From the NCBI RefSeq assembly GCF_004363775.1, contig NZ_SNZE01000006.1:1-64000 (forward strand): DNA of 64,000 nucleotides, given 5' to 3'. Each line of letters opens with the position of its first letter. Position 1 is the stretch's first letter. This DNA comes from Hydromonas duriensis. Its GTDB lineage: Bacteria > Pseudomonadota > Gammaproteobacteria > Burkholderiales > Burkholderiaceae. Shown here one piece after another: positions 38,017-47,045 of this stretch. The notes beneath the pieces were generated by a model. That model was not told where the DNA came from. It searched no databases and saw nothing but the letters and a program-made list of their open reading frames with translations. The position numbers were made by a program, and so were the translations under genes.

Positions 38017-39249
38017 TTATTTAATCCAAGCATATAAGTCCTTATCAGCCAAATGCCCTTGCAACCACCCCGTTTTTGAACCGACCAAAGTTTCAACGGA
38101 TTGAGTTCGACCCAGTTGAGTGTGGCGAGTAGTGACAAGCACCACATCTCGCACTGCGCCAAAAATTCGACTATGCGATTGAAAAAGAGGCGTGAGCAAC
38201 CGACTGGCTTGTCGATAATACGTCAAATGATTTTTACGCATCTTTGAGTAATGCAAGAACGCATTTCTAATATCATCATTGTTCTGCGCCTGACAGACTC
38301 GGCTCAAAACCAACGCATCGACCAACGCCATATTTGCCCCTTGCCCTAATTGTGGACTCATTGCATGAGCACAGTCTCCTAAAGCGATAACGCGTTCATC
38401 ATGCCAAACGTGCATCCGAACATCGGCATAGCGTGCCAGCATCAATTGTTCTGGGGCGTTAATCATCGCTAAAAACGGCTCGGCTTCGGGCGATAGCTGC
38501 AGGACTTGTTGCTTCCATGCCTCTAACCCTTCCTCTTGCCAGCGGCCAAATTCATCTATTGGCAAACTCCAAAACAGGCTGGTCAATTGTTGTGTTGGCT
38601 TATCAAAGGTTGACCCCGTGGGCATCAAACCAAACATTTGACGCGAGCCGCGATACCATTGGCGCAAGTCTCGGTTGTTTTGTTGTTGCAAAGGCGTGGG
38701 TAAAATCGCCCATAAAGCCCCCCACGGGTAAGGCTCTATTTTTTGTTTAACGCGCATTTTTGAGCGCAACTGTGAACGTGTGCCATCCGCTAAAATCAGA
38801 GCGTCAAATTCACCCAGCATGCTTTGCTGAGTAAACAAACGAACCCTTTGTTCGTTTTGCTCAAAACGGTCAACTTCAACACCCGTTTTCACCACTATGT
38901 GTTCGCATTGAGCCACGTGTTGTAGCGCGTGCATCAACACCCCACGGTGTATTCCCATGCCAACGCTACCAGTACGCCAATCATCATATTTTGTATTCAA
39001 AACCACGCGCTGACCGCTTGTGCCATACAAACGCTCAATCGGAGCTGCTAATCGGGCACACGCTTCTAAAGCACCCAATTCCGATAATGCTGCCATACCC
39101 GATGGTTGCAATAAAATACCTGCGCCTACCGCTTTCAATTCAGGTACACGTTCAAACACCGTGACGGCATGCCCCTGACGAGCCAATAAAATAGCAGCAG
39201 CCAAGCCAGCTGTACCTGCACCAATAACTGCAAAAGACTGTTTTCTCAT
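38017..39249 (-). CDS. FAD-dependent monooxygenase (salicylate hydroxylase/UbiH type)
   Basis: A 410-residue flavoprotein aromatic hydroxylase. The N-terminal FAD loop is IGAGTAGLAAAILLARQGHA (about residues 8-27), followed by ERVPELKAVGAGILLQPSG. The middle DG motif is ADGTRSQLRSKM, and the second FAD motif is ALGDCAHAMSPQLGQGANMA (about residues 291-310). The aromatic substrate is not evident. It follows the MocR regulator by 22 bases on the same strand. Confidence 0.88.
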   Translation of the reverse strand: MRKQSFAVIGAGTAGLAAAILLARQGHAVTVFERVPELKAVGAGILLQPSGMAALSELGALEACARLAAPIERLYGTSGQRVVLNTKYDDWRTGSVGMGIHRGVLMHALQHVAQCEHIVVKTGVEVDRFEQNEQRVRLFTQQSMLGEFDALILADGTRSQLRSKMRVKQKIEPYPWGALWAILPTPLQQQNNRDLRQWYRGSRQMFGLMPTGSTFDKPTQQLTSLFWSLPIDEFGRWQEEGLEAWKQQVLQLSPEAEPFLAMINAPEQLMLARYADVRMHVWHDERVIALGDCAHAMSPQLGQGANMALVDALVLSRVCQAQNNDDIRNAFLHYSKMRKNHLTYYRQASRLLTPLFQSHSRIFGAVRDVVLVTTRHTQLGRTQSVETLVGSKTGWLQGHLADKDLYAWIK

Positions 39250-39271
39250 TATTTTTAATTGATGTATAAAT

Positions 39272-40753
39272 TTATTTCAAATAGTTTTTTAACCACGCCA
39301 AAAACTCATCCGTTGTCCGCGCCACATTCAAACGCATAAACGTTGATACGCCTTGGTTGGGCGAGAATAAGCCGCCAGGCGCGACCAACCAGCCGTCGTT
39401 CATGGCGGCGATGGCGAGCGCGTTGGTGTCAACGCCTGTATCCACCCAGACAAAAAGCCCGTCTTGTGTGAGCGGTGGATAGCTCAAGCCCACTTTAGGC
39501 AAGGCTTCTCTTAGATGTACGTGTGCATTGCTGATGCGTTGGCGCAAGCGTTCGAGGTGACGGCGATGTTGTCCGTCGGCGAGGAGGCGATGAACGATGC
39601 GTTCGTTTAATTCTGGGCTGACCATATTCGACAGCATTTTTCGCCCGACCATGCCTTGCACATGTTCTGTTGGGCAGCAGAGGACTGCAACGCGAACATC
39701 GGCGGCTAAACTTTTAGCAAAACCCGCGACATAAAACACGCGCTTAAATTGATCCAAAGCGGCGTAACGGAGCGCGGGCGCACCTTTCGCCACACCCGCG
39801 TGAAAGTCACCATAAATATCGTCTTCCAACAAGTAGGCATCGTGTTCATCCAACAAACGCAAGACTTGATACGCACGGGCAGGCGATACGCCCCACGAGG
39901 TGGGATTATGCAGCACGCTGTTGGTCACATACAGTTTGGGCTTGTCGTGCGCCATGATACGCGCCATCACGTCAATATCAGGCCCGTCCGCGTCGCGAGG
40001 CACGCCAATCACACGTAAACCTTGCGCACGCAAACTGCCGTATAACCAAAACCAACTTGGGTCATCGACCAGCACCGCATCACCCGCGCGTAAAAAATAG
40101 CGTGCGACCAAGTCAATCGCAGCCGACACGCCTTGCGTGGTCATCATTTGTTCGGGACGTGCCATCATGCCGATTTTATGCAACTGCACCACCATTTGCT
40201 CGCGCAGGGGCAAATAGCCTTGTACATTGCCATAATCATAAATCTGCGCATCATACGCGCGCACCACAGCTCGCACGGCGATACCCACCCGTTCATTTTC
40301 TAGCCAAGATTGAGGCAACAAGCCACTGCCTGGTGAGCGGTCGTCAGGCACTCGTGAAAAAATATGCCGCATCAACCATGTGGTGTCGAGCGCGCCCACA
40401 TTGTCTTTTTCGGTCGGCGCATCGGTTTCTGGCGCGCGCTTAGACAGCTCGCTGCTGGTCGAAGCCACGTAAAAACCCGAACCCGCGCGCGATACCAAAA
40501 CCCCCGCCGCGACCAATTTGTCATACGCATGGACGATGGTGAAACGGCTCACACCCAAGCGTTCCGCAAGTTGGCGCACCGATGGCACGCGCGCACCAGG
40601 CGCATAAAATCGCATGTCAACGCGCTCGCCCATCCACGCGACCACTTGGTCGACTTTGTTAAAACCCGCTTCCAGACCTTTGCTGGTGATGGGTTGAATG
40701 CCCAAGTCGTCCTGCCCCGTTGCCCCAGTGTTGAGAATTGTATCGTTGTTCAT
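39272..40753 (-). CDS. MocR/PdxR-type transcriptional regulator with aminotransferase-like domain
   Basis: A 493-residue GntR-family regulator. An N-terminal winged helix (about residues 45-110, with RVPSVRQLAERLGVSRFTIV) is fused to a fold-type I aminotransferase domain. The PLP region has the LEDDIYGDF segment (about residue 305) and FAKSLAADVRVAVLCC with the Lys near residue 343. MocR proteins sense PLP or amino-compounds. I chose the ATG at 40753 (MNNDTILN); a longer frame to 40840 lacks support. It is divergent from paiB, with repeated GTACAG sites between. Confidence 0.9.
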   Translation of the reverse strand: MNNDTILNTGATGQDDLGIQPITSKGLEAGFNKVDQVVAWMGERVDMRFYAPGARVPSVRQLAERLGVSRFTIVHAYDKLVAAGVLVSRAGSGFYVASTSSELSKRAPETDAPTEKDNVGALDTTWLMRHIFSRVPDDRSPGSGLLPQSWLENERVGIAVRAVVRAYDAQIYDYGNVQGYLPLREQMVVQLHKIGMMARPEQMMTTQGVSAAIDLVARYFLRAGDAVLVDDPSWFWLYGSLRAQGLRVIGVPRDADGPDIDVMARIMAHDKPKLYVTNSVLHNPTSWGVSPARAYQVLRLLDEHDAYLLEDDIYGDFHAGVAKGAPALRYAALDQFKRVFYVAGFAKSLAADVRVAVLCCPTEHVQGMVGRKMLSNMVSPELNERIVHRLLADGQHRRHLERLRQRISNAHVHLREALPKVGLSYPPLTQDGLFVWVDTGVDTNALAIAAMNDGWLVAPGGLFSPNQGVSTFMRLNVARTTDEFLAWLKNYLK

Positions 40754-40757
40754 TTCA

Positions 40758-40823
40758 GTACAGTTGTTTAATTGTTTGAATGATTGTATCGGTACTGTAC
40801 TGCACGTTTGGAGTAAAGTACAG
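40758..40823. promoter_or_regulatory. Candidate MocR operator: repeated GTACAG sites
   Basis: GTACAG occurs at 40758-40763 and 40818-40823, and its inverse CTGTAC at 40795-40800 within GTACTGTAC (40792-40800). All lie in the 138-base divergent gap between the MocR-type gene and paiB. MocR regulators commonly bind repeated sites in such gaps, so this is the likely operator; assignment is inference. Confidence 0.5.
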
Positions 40824-40891
40824 AAAAAATTGTTGAACAATAATCACTTTATATTCAGCCATTTAAACCCGCTCTTAACATTGAGAACGCT

Positions 40892-41536
40892 ATGTACACA
40901 CCCGCCCAGTTTAATGAAGCCAATCCTTTAATTCTGCGTGAATTGATGCGTCAGCATCCGTTGGCGATGTTGGTCACGTTAACGGATGAGGGGTTAAATG
41001 CGAATCCCATTCCATTGATTTGGCAGGATGACGGTTCAACTCATGGCGTCTTGCGTGGTCATGTCGCGCGAGCCAATCCGCTGTGGCAAGACTTTGATGC
41101 CGCAGTTGAAGCCTTGGCTATTTTTCAAGGGCCGACGGCTTATATTTCGCCCTCATGGTATCCCACCAAAGCGCAGACCCATAAAGTCGTGCCGACCTAC
41201 AATTACGCCACCGTCCAAGCGCATGGCGCATTGAGCGTGCATGATGATTCGACATGGGTGCGCCAACAAATCAGTGATTTAACCACTCAACAAGAATCGG
41301 CTTTTGACGCGCCGTGGCAAGTGACAGATGCGCCAGAGGACTACATCACGGCCAATGTGAGGGCAATCGTTGGTATTGAAATTCGCATCAGTCGCCTCGT
41401 TGGAAAATGGAAAGTCAGCCAAAATCAACCCGCTAACAATCAACGCGGCGTTTATGAGGCACTGCAACAACGGGACAATCAAACCATGGCGGCCTGCGTT
41501 CACGCTCATTTTAAAATGCCTGAGGAGAAAGCATGA
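40892..41536 (+). CDS. PaiB-type FMN-binding protein
   Basis: A 214-residue protein of the PaiB (FMN-binding negative regulator) family. It has MYTPAQFNEANP, LMRQHPLAMLVTLTDEGLNA (about residues 17-36), the HVARANPLW segment and SWYPTKAQTHKVVPTYNYAT (about residues 88-107). In Bacillus, PaiB was described as affecting protease and sporulation genes, but the molecular role is uncertain. It heads a four-gene unit opposite the MocR regulator, and its stop overlaps the racemase start. Confidence 0.9.
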   Translation: MYTPAQFNEANPLILRELMRQHPLAMLVTLTDEGLNANPIPLIWQDDGSTHGVLRGHVARANPLWQDFDAAVEALAIFQGPTAYISPSWYPTKAQTHKVVPTYNYATVQAHGALSVHDDSTWVRQQISDLTTQQESAFDAPWQVTDAPEDYITANVRAIVGIEIRISRLVGKWKVSQNQPANNQRGVYEALQQRDNQTMAACVHAHFKMPEEKA

Positions 41537-42270
41537 CGCCAATAAACACACTCAACACCATCGGCTTACTCGGCGGCATGAGCTGGGAATCTTCATTGTT
41601 GTACTATCAACAAATTAACCAGCACATCCGCGTTGCGTTGGGCGGTTTACACTCCGCCCCCATCATTTTAGACAGCGTTGATTTTTCAATCATCGCGGCA
41701 TGGCAACAAACAAACGAATGGGATAAGGCCTCAATCTATTTAAGCCAACGCGCCCAAAAACTCGAAGCGGCTGGCGCGAGCTGCGTGGCCATCGCCACGA
41801 ACACCATGCATAAAGTGTACGATGCCATCGCCAGTTCAGTGAGCGTGCCTGTGCTGCACATTGCCCAGCCGACCATTGCCGCATTGCACGATGCGGGGAT
41901 TCAGCGCATCGCATTTCTCGGCACGCGTTACAGCATGACTGAAGATTTTATTCGGAGTCGATTTGCACAAGCGGGCATTGACGTGCTCGTGCCAGAAGCG
42001 ACCGATTGTGATTGCATACACAACGTGATTTTTGACGAGTTATGCCAAGGCCTTGTGCGCCGACACTCTAAACATCAATATCAACACATCGTCAGCAAAT
42101 TAACGCAACAAGGGGCGCAAGGCGTTGTGTTGGGTTGCACTGAAATTGGTTTGCTTTTGACGCAAAACGATGTGGATGTGCCCCTATTTGACACCACCGC
42201 ATTACACACACGGGCATTGGCTGACGTGGTGTTGCATGGCACTCAGCCCATCAATACATTACAACAATAG
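41533..42270 (+). CDS. Aspartate/glutamate racemase family protein
   Basis: A 245-residue PLP-independent racemase-type protein. It has IGLLGGMSWESSLLYYQQIN (about residues 10-29), ATNTMHKVYDAI (about residues 86-97) and VVLGCTEIGLLL (about residues 197-208). The first catalytic Cys of aspartate racemase is Thr here (TNTMH), as in YgeA-like broad-spectrum members; the second Cys is kept. It overlaps paiB by four bases. Confidence 0.9.
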   Translation: MTPINTLNTIGLLGGMSWESSLLYYQQINQHIRVALGGLHSAPIILDSVDFSIIAAWQQTNEWDKASIYLSQRAQKLEAAGASCVAIATNTMHKVYDAIASSVSVPVLHIAQPTIAALHDAGIQRIAFLGTRYSMTEDFIRSRFAQAGIDVLVPEATDCDCIHNVIFDELCQGLVRRHSKHQYQHIVSKLTQQGAQGVVLGCTEIGLLLTQNDVDVPLFDTTALHTRALADVVLHGTQPINTLQQ

Positions 42271-42282
42271 AAAATTAAAACA

Positions 42283-43245
42283 ATGCCGACATCGAATGAA
42301 AATAAAAGTTTTTGGCTGGGCTTTACCGCCGTAGCGATATTTGCCATCACCTTGCCGATGACCAAATGGGCGATGGGTTATCGCCCTGATGGGTCGTTTG
42401 AAGCCGCATTCTCGCCGTTGTTCATCGCTTTTGGTCGTGCGGCGGTGGCGGGAGTTTTATCGGTGGTCTACTTATTTGCAGTCAAAGCCAAGAAACCCAC
42501 AGCGGCTCAAATACGCATCTTGTTCGTGATGGCATTGGGGAATGTGTTTGGCTTTCCTATTTTTCAGACTTTGGGACTTTTATACGTCACATCGGCACAC
42601 GCTGCTGTTTTCAACGGCATATTACCTTTACTCACGGCGATTTTATCCGCGCTCATCTTTCGGCAAAAACCCTCTTTTGGATTTTGGTTGTGTGCCACCT
42701 TGGGTGGCGCGTTGGTGATGTCTTTTGCGTTGTTTCGCACGGGAACAATCGTATTGCATTGGGGCGATTTTTTAATTTTACTCGCGATATTGTTGTGCGC
42801 AATGGGTTATGCTTTTGGTGCCAAACTGTCGCAAACCATGCCCGCACCTGAAGCATTGTGTTGGATGTTGACCCTTTCGCTTCCCATCACCGTACCCGCA
42901 AGTTTTTTGACTTGGCCTGAGCACTCAATCAGCGCAACGGCATGGTCAGGCTTTGCCTACTTATCCATTTTTTCTATGTGGTTTGGCATGATGGTCTGGT
43001 ACCACGCACTCACCCTCGGCGGCGCAGTGCGCGTATCCCAAGTGCAGTTATTGCAATCGTTTATGTCAATTGCACTGGCGGCCCCTCTTTTAAATGAAAC
43101 GATTGATGGCATGACCATTGTGTTCGCCTGTGCTGTTGTCTCTGTGGCATTTATCGGTAAAAAAATGCCCTTGCAAACCAAAACAAAACCCCTGCCCGAC
43201 AGTCAAACCAATCACACAATAAACCCCTCTCTCAAAAAGCCCTAA
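42283..43245 (+). CDS. EamA/DMT-family transporter
   Basis: A 320-residue membrane protein with ten predicted helices in two EamA repeats (about residues 10-145 and 160-295). It is of the RhaT/YedA type, which exports amino acids or metabolites. The last 20 or so residues are polar. The LysE gene follows immediately, so the unit carries two exporters beside an amino-acid racemase under a MocR-type regulator, suggesting amino-compound export. Confidence 0.88.
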   Translation: MPTSNENKSFWLGFTAVAIFAITLPMTKWAMGYRPDGSFEAAFSPLFIAFGRAAVAGVLSVVYLFAVKAKKPTAAQIRILFVMALGNVFGFPIFQTLGLLYVTSAHAAVFNGILPLLTAILSALIFRQKPSFGFWLCATLGGALVMSFALFRTGTIVLHWGDFLILLAILLCAMGYAFGAKLSQTMPAPEALCWMLTLSLPITVPASFLTWPEHSISATAWSGFAYLSIFSMWFGMMVWYHALTLGGAVRVSQVQLLQSFMSIALAAPLLNETIDGMTIVFACAVVSVAFIGKKMPLQTKTKPLPDSQTNHTINPSLKKP

Positions 43246-43246
43246 C

Positions 43247-43885
43247 ATGAATGAATTATTCCATTTCTCCATCGCCAGTTTAAGCGCGTTGATGATGTTC
43301 GCCTTTGTCTCCTCCATCACGCCAGGGCCTAACAACCTGATGCTGCTTTACTCTGGCGCACGGTTTGGTTTTCGCCACAGTTTGCCGCATCTACTTGGCG
43401 TGAGTTTGGGCTTTGGCTTGATGTTGCTGTTGTGTTGTTTGGGTGTTGCGGGGCTTTTTTGGAAAATACCGCATGCACAAGATGCCCTAAAAATAGCGGG
43501 CTGCGCATACATGCTTTGGCTCGCCTATAAATTATGGCTCAACGGCGCGTTGCCCCGCGATGGCGATTTGCCCACAGCACAAAACAAAGGGAGCGCCCGC
43601 CCGATGACTTTTGTGCAAGCCTCACTGTTTCAATACGTGAACCCAAAAGCATGGGTCATGGGCTTGACCGTGCCCGCCGCATTTTTACCAAACGATGGGC
43701 ATTTACTCATCAGCACTTTGGTTGCAACCATCATTTTCGTGTGCATTAACTTATTGTGTTGCGGCTCTTGGGTGCAGGGCGGCGCGTTGCTACAAAAACT
43801 GATGCATAAACCAACATTAGCCCGCCTCATCAACGGCGTCATCGTGGTGATGACGGTGTACTGCGCCGTGGCGGTTTGGTTGTAA
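43247..43885 (+). CDS. LysE-family translocator
   Basis: A 212-residue protein with about six membrane helices. The family signature SSITPGPNNLMLLYSGARFG (about residues 22-41) is clear, and the FVQASLFQYVNPKAWVMGLT segment follows. LysE/RhtB proteins export amino acids. The ATG is one base after the EamA-type gene's stop. Confidence 0.93.
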   Translation: MNELFHFSIASLSALMMFAFVSSITPGPNNLMLLYSGARFGFRHSLPHLLGVSLGFGLMLLLCCLGVAGLFWKIPHAQDALKIAGCAYMLWLAYKLWLNGALPRDGDLPTAQNKGSARPMTFVQASLFQYVNPKAWVMGLTVPAAFLPNDGHLLISTLVATIIFVCINLLCCGSWVQGGALLQKLMHKPTLARLINGVIVVMTVYCAVAVWL

Positions 43886-43972
43886 ATAAAACAACAGCTG
43901 ATTTGAAAAACTGCTTTTACAATGACTTTTATAATTTAAATGCCCCTTGCTTAAAAACCATAAGGAATCAAA

Positions 43973-45172
43973 ATGAATCCCGCTTATTTGACCCACTTGA
44001 ACGACACATTGGCGAGCATCCACGCGGATGGCTTTGAAAAACCCGAGCGCATCATTGCCACACCACAAGGCTCGCACATTCGATTATCCGACCAGCGCAC
44101 TGTTTTAAATTTTTGCGCCAACAATTATCTAGGACTTGCCGATGATGCACGCCTCATCGCCGCAGCCAAGCAAGGTTTAGATGATTATGGCTATGGTTGC
44201 GCATCGGTTCGTTTTATTTGTGGCACGCAAACCATCCATAAGCAGCTTGAAAACCGAATTTCACAACTTTTAGGCACAGAAGACACCATTTTGTATTCAA
44301 GCTGCTTTGATGCAAATGGCGGCGTGTTTGAAACTTTACTCAACGAACAAGACGCGGTGATTTCAGACGAGCTGAACCACGCATCAATTATCGACGGCAT
44401 ACGCTTGTGCAAAGCAGCGCGCTATCGTTATAAAAACAACGACTTAACCGATTTAGAAGCACAACTTAAAGCGGCTCAAAGTGCAGGCGCGCGCTTCACA
44501 TTGGTGGTGACGGACGGGGTGTTTTCGATGGATGGCAGCATTGCCAATTTGCAAGGCATCGCCGAATTGACACAACGCTATGGCGCATTGCTCATGGTCG
44601 ATGATTCTCATGCCGTTGGCTTCATTGGCGCAACGGGTGCGGGCACGCCCGAATGGTGCGGCGTATCCGACGCGGTCGATATTTACACTGGCACACTGGG
44701 CAAAGCACTCGGCGGCGCATCGGGCGGCTATGTGTCGGCTAACGCCGCCATCGTCAAGCTGCTGCGTCAACGCTCGCGCCCATATTTATTCTCCAACTCG
44801 CTCGTGCCCGCAATTGCGGCCGCCAGCTTAAAAGTCTTGGATATTTTATCCTCGGACGAAGGAGCGGCTTTACGCGCACAACTGACACGCAACGCCAACC
44901 AATTTCGCTCCGCCATGAGCGCGGCGGGTTTTGAACTACTGGCGGGTTCACATCCCATCATCCCCGTCATGCTCGGCGATGCCAAGCTCGCCGCCGACAT
45001 GGCAGCCGAGTTGCTCAACGAGGGCGTATACGTCATCGGTTTTTCATTCCCCGTGGTGCCCAAAGGGCGCGCACGCATTCGCACACAAATGTCCGCCGCC
45101 CACACCAGCAAAGACATCGACCAAGCCGTGGCCGCATTCATCAAAGTCGGGCGCAAGCTGGGCGTGATTTAA
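43973..45172 (+). CDS. kbl: Glycine C-acetyltransferase (2-amino-3-ketobutyrate CoA ligase)
   Basis: A 399-residue PLP enzyme cleaving 2-amino-3-ketobutyrate with CoA to glycine and acetyl-CoA. [15 protein letters not shown] (about residues 48-62), [15 protein letters not shown] and the PLP Lys in [16 protein letters not shown] (about residue 245) are present. It forms the threonine degradation pair with tdh 38 bases downstream. Confidence 0.97.
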   Translation: MNPAYLTHLNDTLASIHADGFEKPERIIATPQGSHIRLSDQRTVLNFCANNYLGLADDARLIAAAKQGLDDYGYGCASVRFICGTQTIHKQLENRISQLLGTEDTILYSSCFDANGGVFETLLNEQDAVISDELNHASIIDGIRLCKAARYRYKNNDLTDLEAQLKAAQSAGARFTLVVTDGVFSMDGSIANLQGIAELTQRYGALLMVDDSHAVGFIGATGAGTPEWCGVSDAVDIYTGTLGKALGGASGGYVSANAAIVKLLRQRSRPYLFSNSLVPAIAAASLKVLDILSSDEGAALRAQLTRNANQFRSAMSAAGFELLAGSHPIIPVMLGDAKLAADMAAELLNEGVYVIGFSFPVVPKGRARIRTQMSAAHTSKDIDQAVAAFIKVGRKLGVI

Positions 45173-45210
45173 ATATTTGCCATACCCATTTTCAAACAAG
45201 GATAAAAAAC

Positions 45211-46236
45211 ATGAAAGCACTCGCCAAGCTCACTCGAGACAAAGGTCTGACGTTGACCGACGTACCGATGCCCGAAGTCGGTCACAACGATTTGCTGATT
45301 AAAATCACTAAAACCGCGATTTGCGGCACCGACATGCACATTTGGAACTGGGACGAATGGGCGCAAAAAACCATTCCCGTACCGATGCACGTCGGTCACG
45401 AATACATTGGCGTGGTCGCGGACATGGGGCAAGAAGTGACTGGGTTTAAAATTGGCGACCGCGTGTCGGGCGAAGGCCACATCACCTGCGGTCACTGCCG
45501 CAATTGCCGTGCGGGGCGACGACATTTATGCCGCAACACCGTTGGCGTCGGCGTCAATCGTGCAGGTGCATTTGCTGAATATTTAGTCATTCCCGCATTC
45601 AACGCTTTTCCAATTCCAGCCGAAATCCCCGACGACCTCGCCGCAATTTTTGACCCGTTCGGCAATGCCGTTCACACCGCGCTGTCATTCAACCTCATCG
45701 GCGAAGACGTCCTAATTACAGGCGCAGGGCCAATTGGCATCATGGCAGTCGCCATTGCCAAACACGTCGGCGCACGCCACGTCGTGATTACCGATGTCAA
45801 CGAATATCGACTCGACTTGGCACGACAAATGGGCGCAACCCGCGCCGTCAACGTCATGCAACAAGACTTAAAAAGCGTCATGTCGGAGCTGCACATGACC
45901 GAAGGTTTTGACGTTGGATTGGAAATGTCAGGCAACCCAATCGCTTTCCGACAAATGCTTGAACAAATGAACCACGGCGGCAAAGTCGCCTTACTCGGCA
46001 TTCCGCCCGCCGATACATCAATTGACTGGAATCAAGTGATTTTTAAAGGACTGGAAATTAAAGGCATATATGGTCGAGAAATGTTTGAAACGTGGTACAA
46101 AATGGTTGCGCTGATTCAATCAGGCTTGGACATCAGCCCATTGATTACCCATCATTTCAACGTCAATGATTTTGAACAAGGTTTTGCCGTCATGGGTTCG
46201 GGGCAGAGTGGGAAGGTGATTTTGGATTGGCGATAA
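45211..46236 (+). CDS. tdh: L-threonine 3-dehydrogenase
   Basis: A 341-residue zinc MDR enzyme oxidising threonine to 2-amino-3-ketobutyrate. The catalytic zinc site starts at [17 protein letters not shown] (Cys38), followed by GHEYIGVV. The structural zinc lobe is [19 protein letters not shown] (about residues 90-108). The NAD motif is [16 protein letters not shown] precedes the ATG. It works with kbl and ltaE. Confidence 0.97.
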   Translation: MKALAKLTRDKGLTLTDVPMPEVGHNDLLIKITKTAICGTDMHIWNWDEWAQKTIPVPMHVGHEYIGVVADMGQEVTGFKIGDRVSGEGHITCGHCRNCRAGRRHLCRNTVGVGVNRAGAFAEYLVIPAFNAFPIPAEIPDDLAAIFDPFGNAVHTALSFNLIGEDVLITGAGPIGIMAVAIAKHVGARHVVITDVNEYRLDLARQMGATRAVNVMQQDLKSVMSELHMTEGFDVGLEMSGNPIAFRQMLEQMNHGGKVALLGIPPADTSIDWNQVIFKGLEIKGIYGREMFETWYKMVALIQSGLDISPLITHHFNVNDFEQGFAVMGSGQSGKVILDWR

Positions 46237-46285
46237 AACACGCCACATACCAAACTTATAGAAAAATCAATACATTGGGCGTGTT

Positions 46286-46975
46286 ATGAAACTATTTGAA
46301 AATGAAGACTCACGATTATTTTCGTATGTTGTTAAGGACGACTTTGGATGTGCGCCAAATCCGTACAATGGTTATTGTACTTTAGCCATATGTAAACCCG
46401 CCATCAGACGCATCGCTAAAAAGGGCGATGTTGTGGTTGGTTTAGATTGTAAGTCAAGCGGCAACAAAAGGAGAATTGTCTACTGCATGATTATTGACGA
46501 CGTCCTGACATGGAGTGAGTACATTAACAAATGTAAGACAGAACTCCCGTTTAATAATCGAATCCCAAAAAATAATCGCGACACGGGAGATTGTATTTGG
46601 ATTGACATCGCAGACGATAAAACCAAACGGGCTTTACCATCGCTGTCTGGGCATAATGGTGATGCTGACTTCGCTTCCGATATTGAACGTGGCAAGAATG
46701 TGCTCATCAGCCAAAGGTTTTGGTACTTTGGCACAGGCAATGAATATAAAGTGGTATTGCCTGATGATATCGATATTATCCCAGCTCGGAACCACAGGTC
46801 AAAAACAAATCACGGCTTCAGGGATAAATTTGAAGACTTTATTGTAAAAAAAATGGATGAACTTAAAATAAGCGGATACGGAAAACACGGAAATCCAAAG
46901 CCCCCACCAACTCATAAAGCCAATCAAAACAGTTGCACGCAATGTCAAAGCAAACCTAAAAAAACGCGCTGTTGA
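46286..46975 (+). CDS. Nmad2-like protein (nucleotide modification associated domain 2)
   Basis: A 229-residue protein. The block LFSYVVKDDFGCAPNPYNGY then CTLAICKPAIRRIAKKGDVV (about residues 11-50) is characteristic of the Nmad2 family. That family was predicted computationally to be linked with modified nucleotides in phage and bacterial DNA; no enzyme activity is established. YINKCKTELPF, a DTGDCIWIDI segment and SQRFWYFG also fit. The end is basic with Cys pairs (SCTQCQSKPKKTRC). The gene is A/T-richer than tdh and ltaE on either side and has no partner modification gene nearby. Confidence 0.75.
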   Translation: MKLFENEDSRLFSYVVKDDFGCAPNPYNGYCTLAICKPAIRRIAKKGDVVVGLDCKSSGNKRRIVYCMIIDDVLTWSEYINKCKTELPFNNRIPKNNRDTGDCIWIDIADDKTKRALPSLSGHNGDADFASDIERGKNVLISQRFWYFGTGNEYKVVLPDDIDIIPARNHRSKTNHGFRDKFEDFIVKKMDELKISGYGKHGNPKPPPTHKANQNSCTQCQSKPKKTRC

Positions 46976-47045
46976 TTTAACAGAAAAGCAAACCAAAAAG
47001 TAGGCTTCTTTAAAAGCAGCCCCTTATTAAACAAACCGAGGATTT

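Noticed and set aside
37831-38037. 68-codon plus-strand open frame between the zinc-ribbon gene and the monooxygenase
   Set aside because: It has no ribosome site or recognisable domain and overlaps the convergent monooxygenase end. Minus-strand frames here are broken by stops and also lack a match, so I leave the spacer empty.
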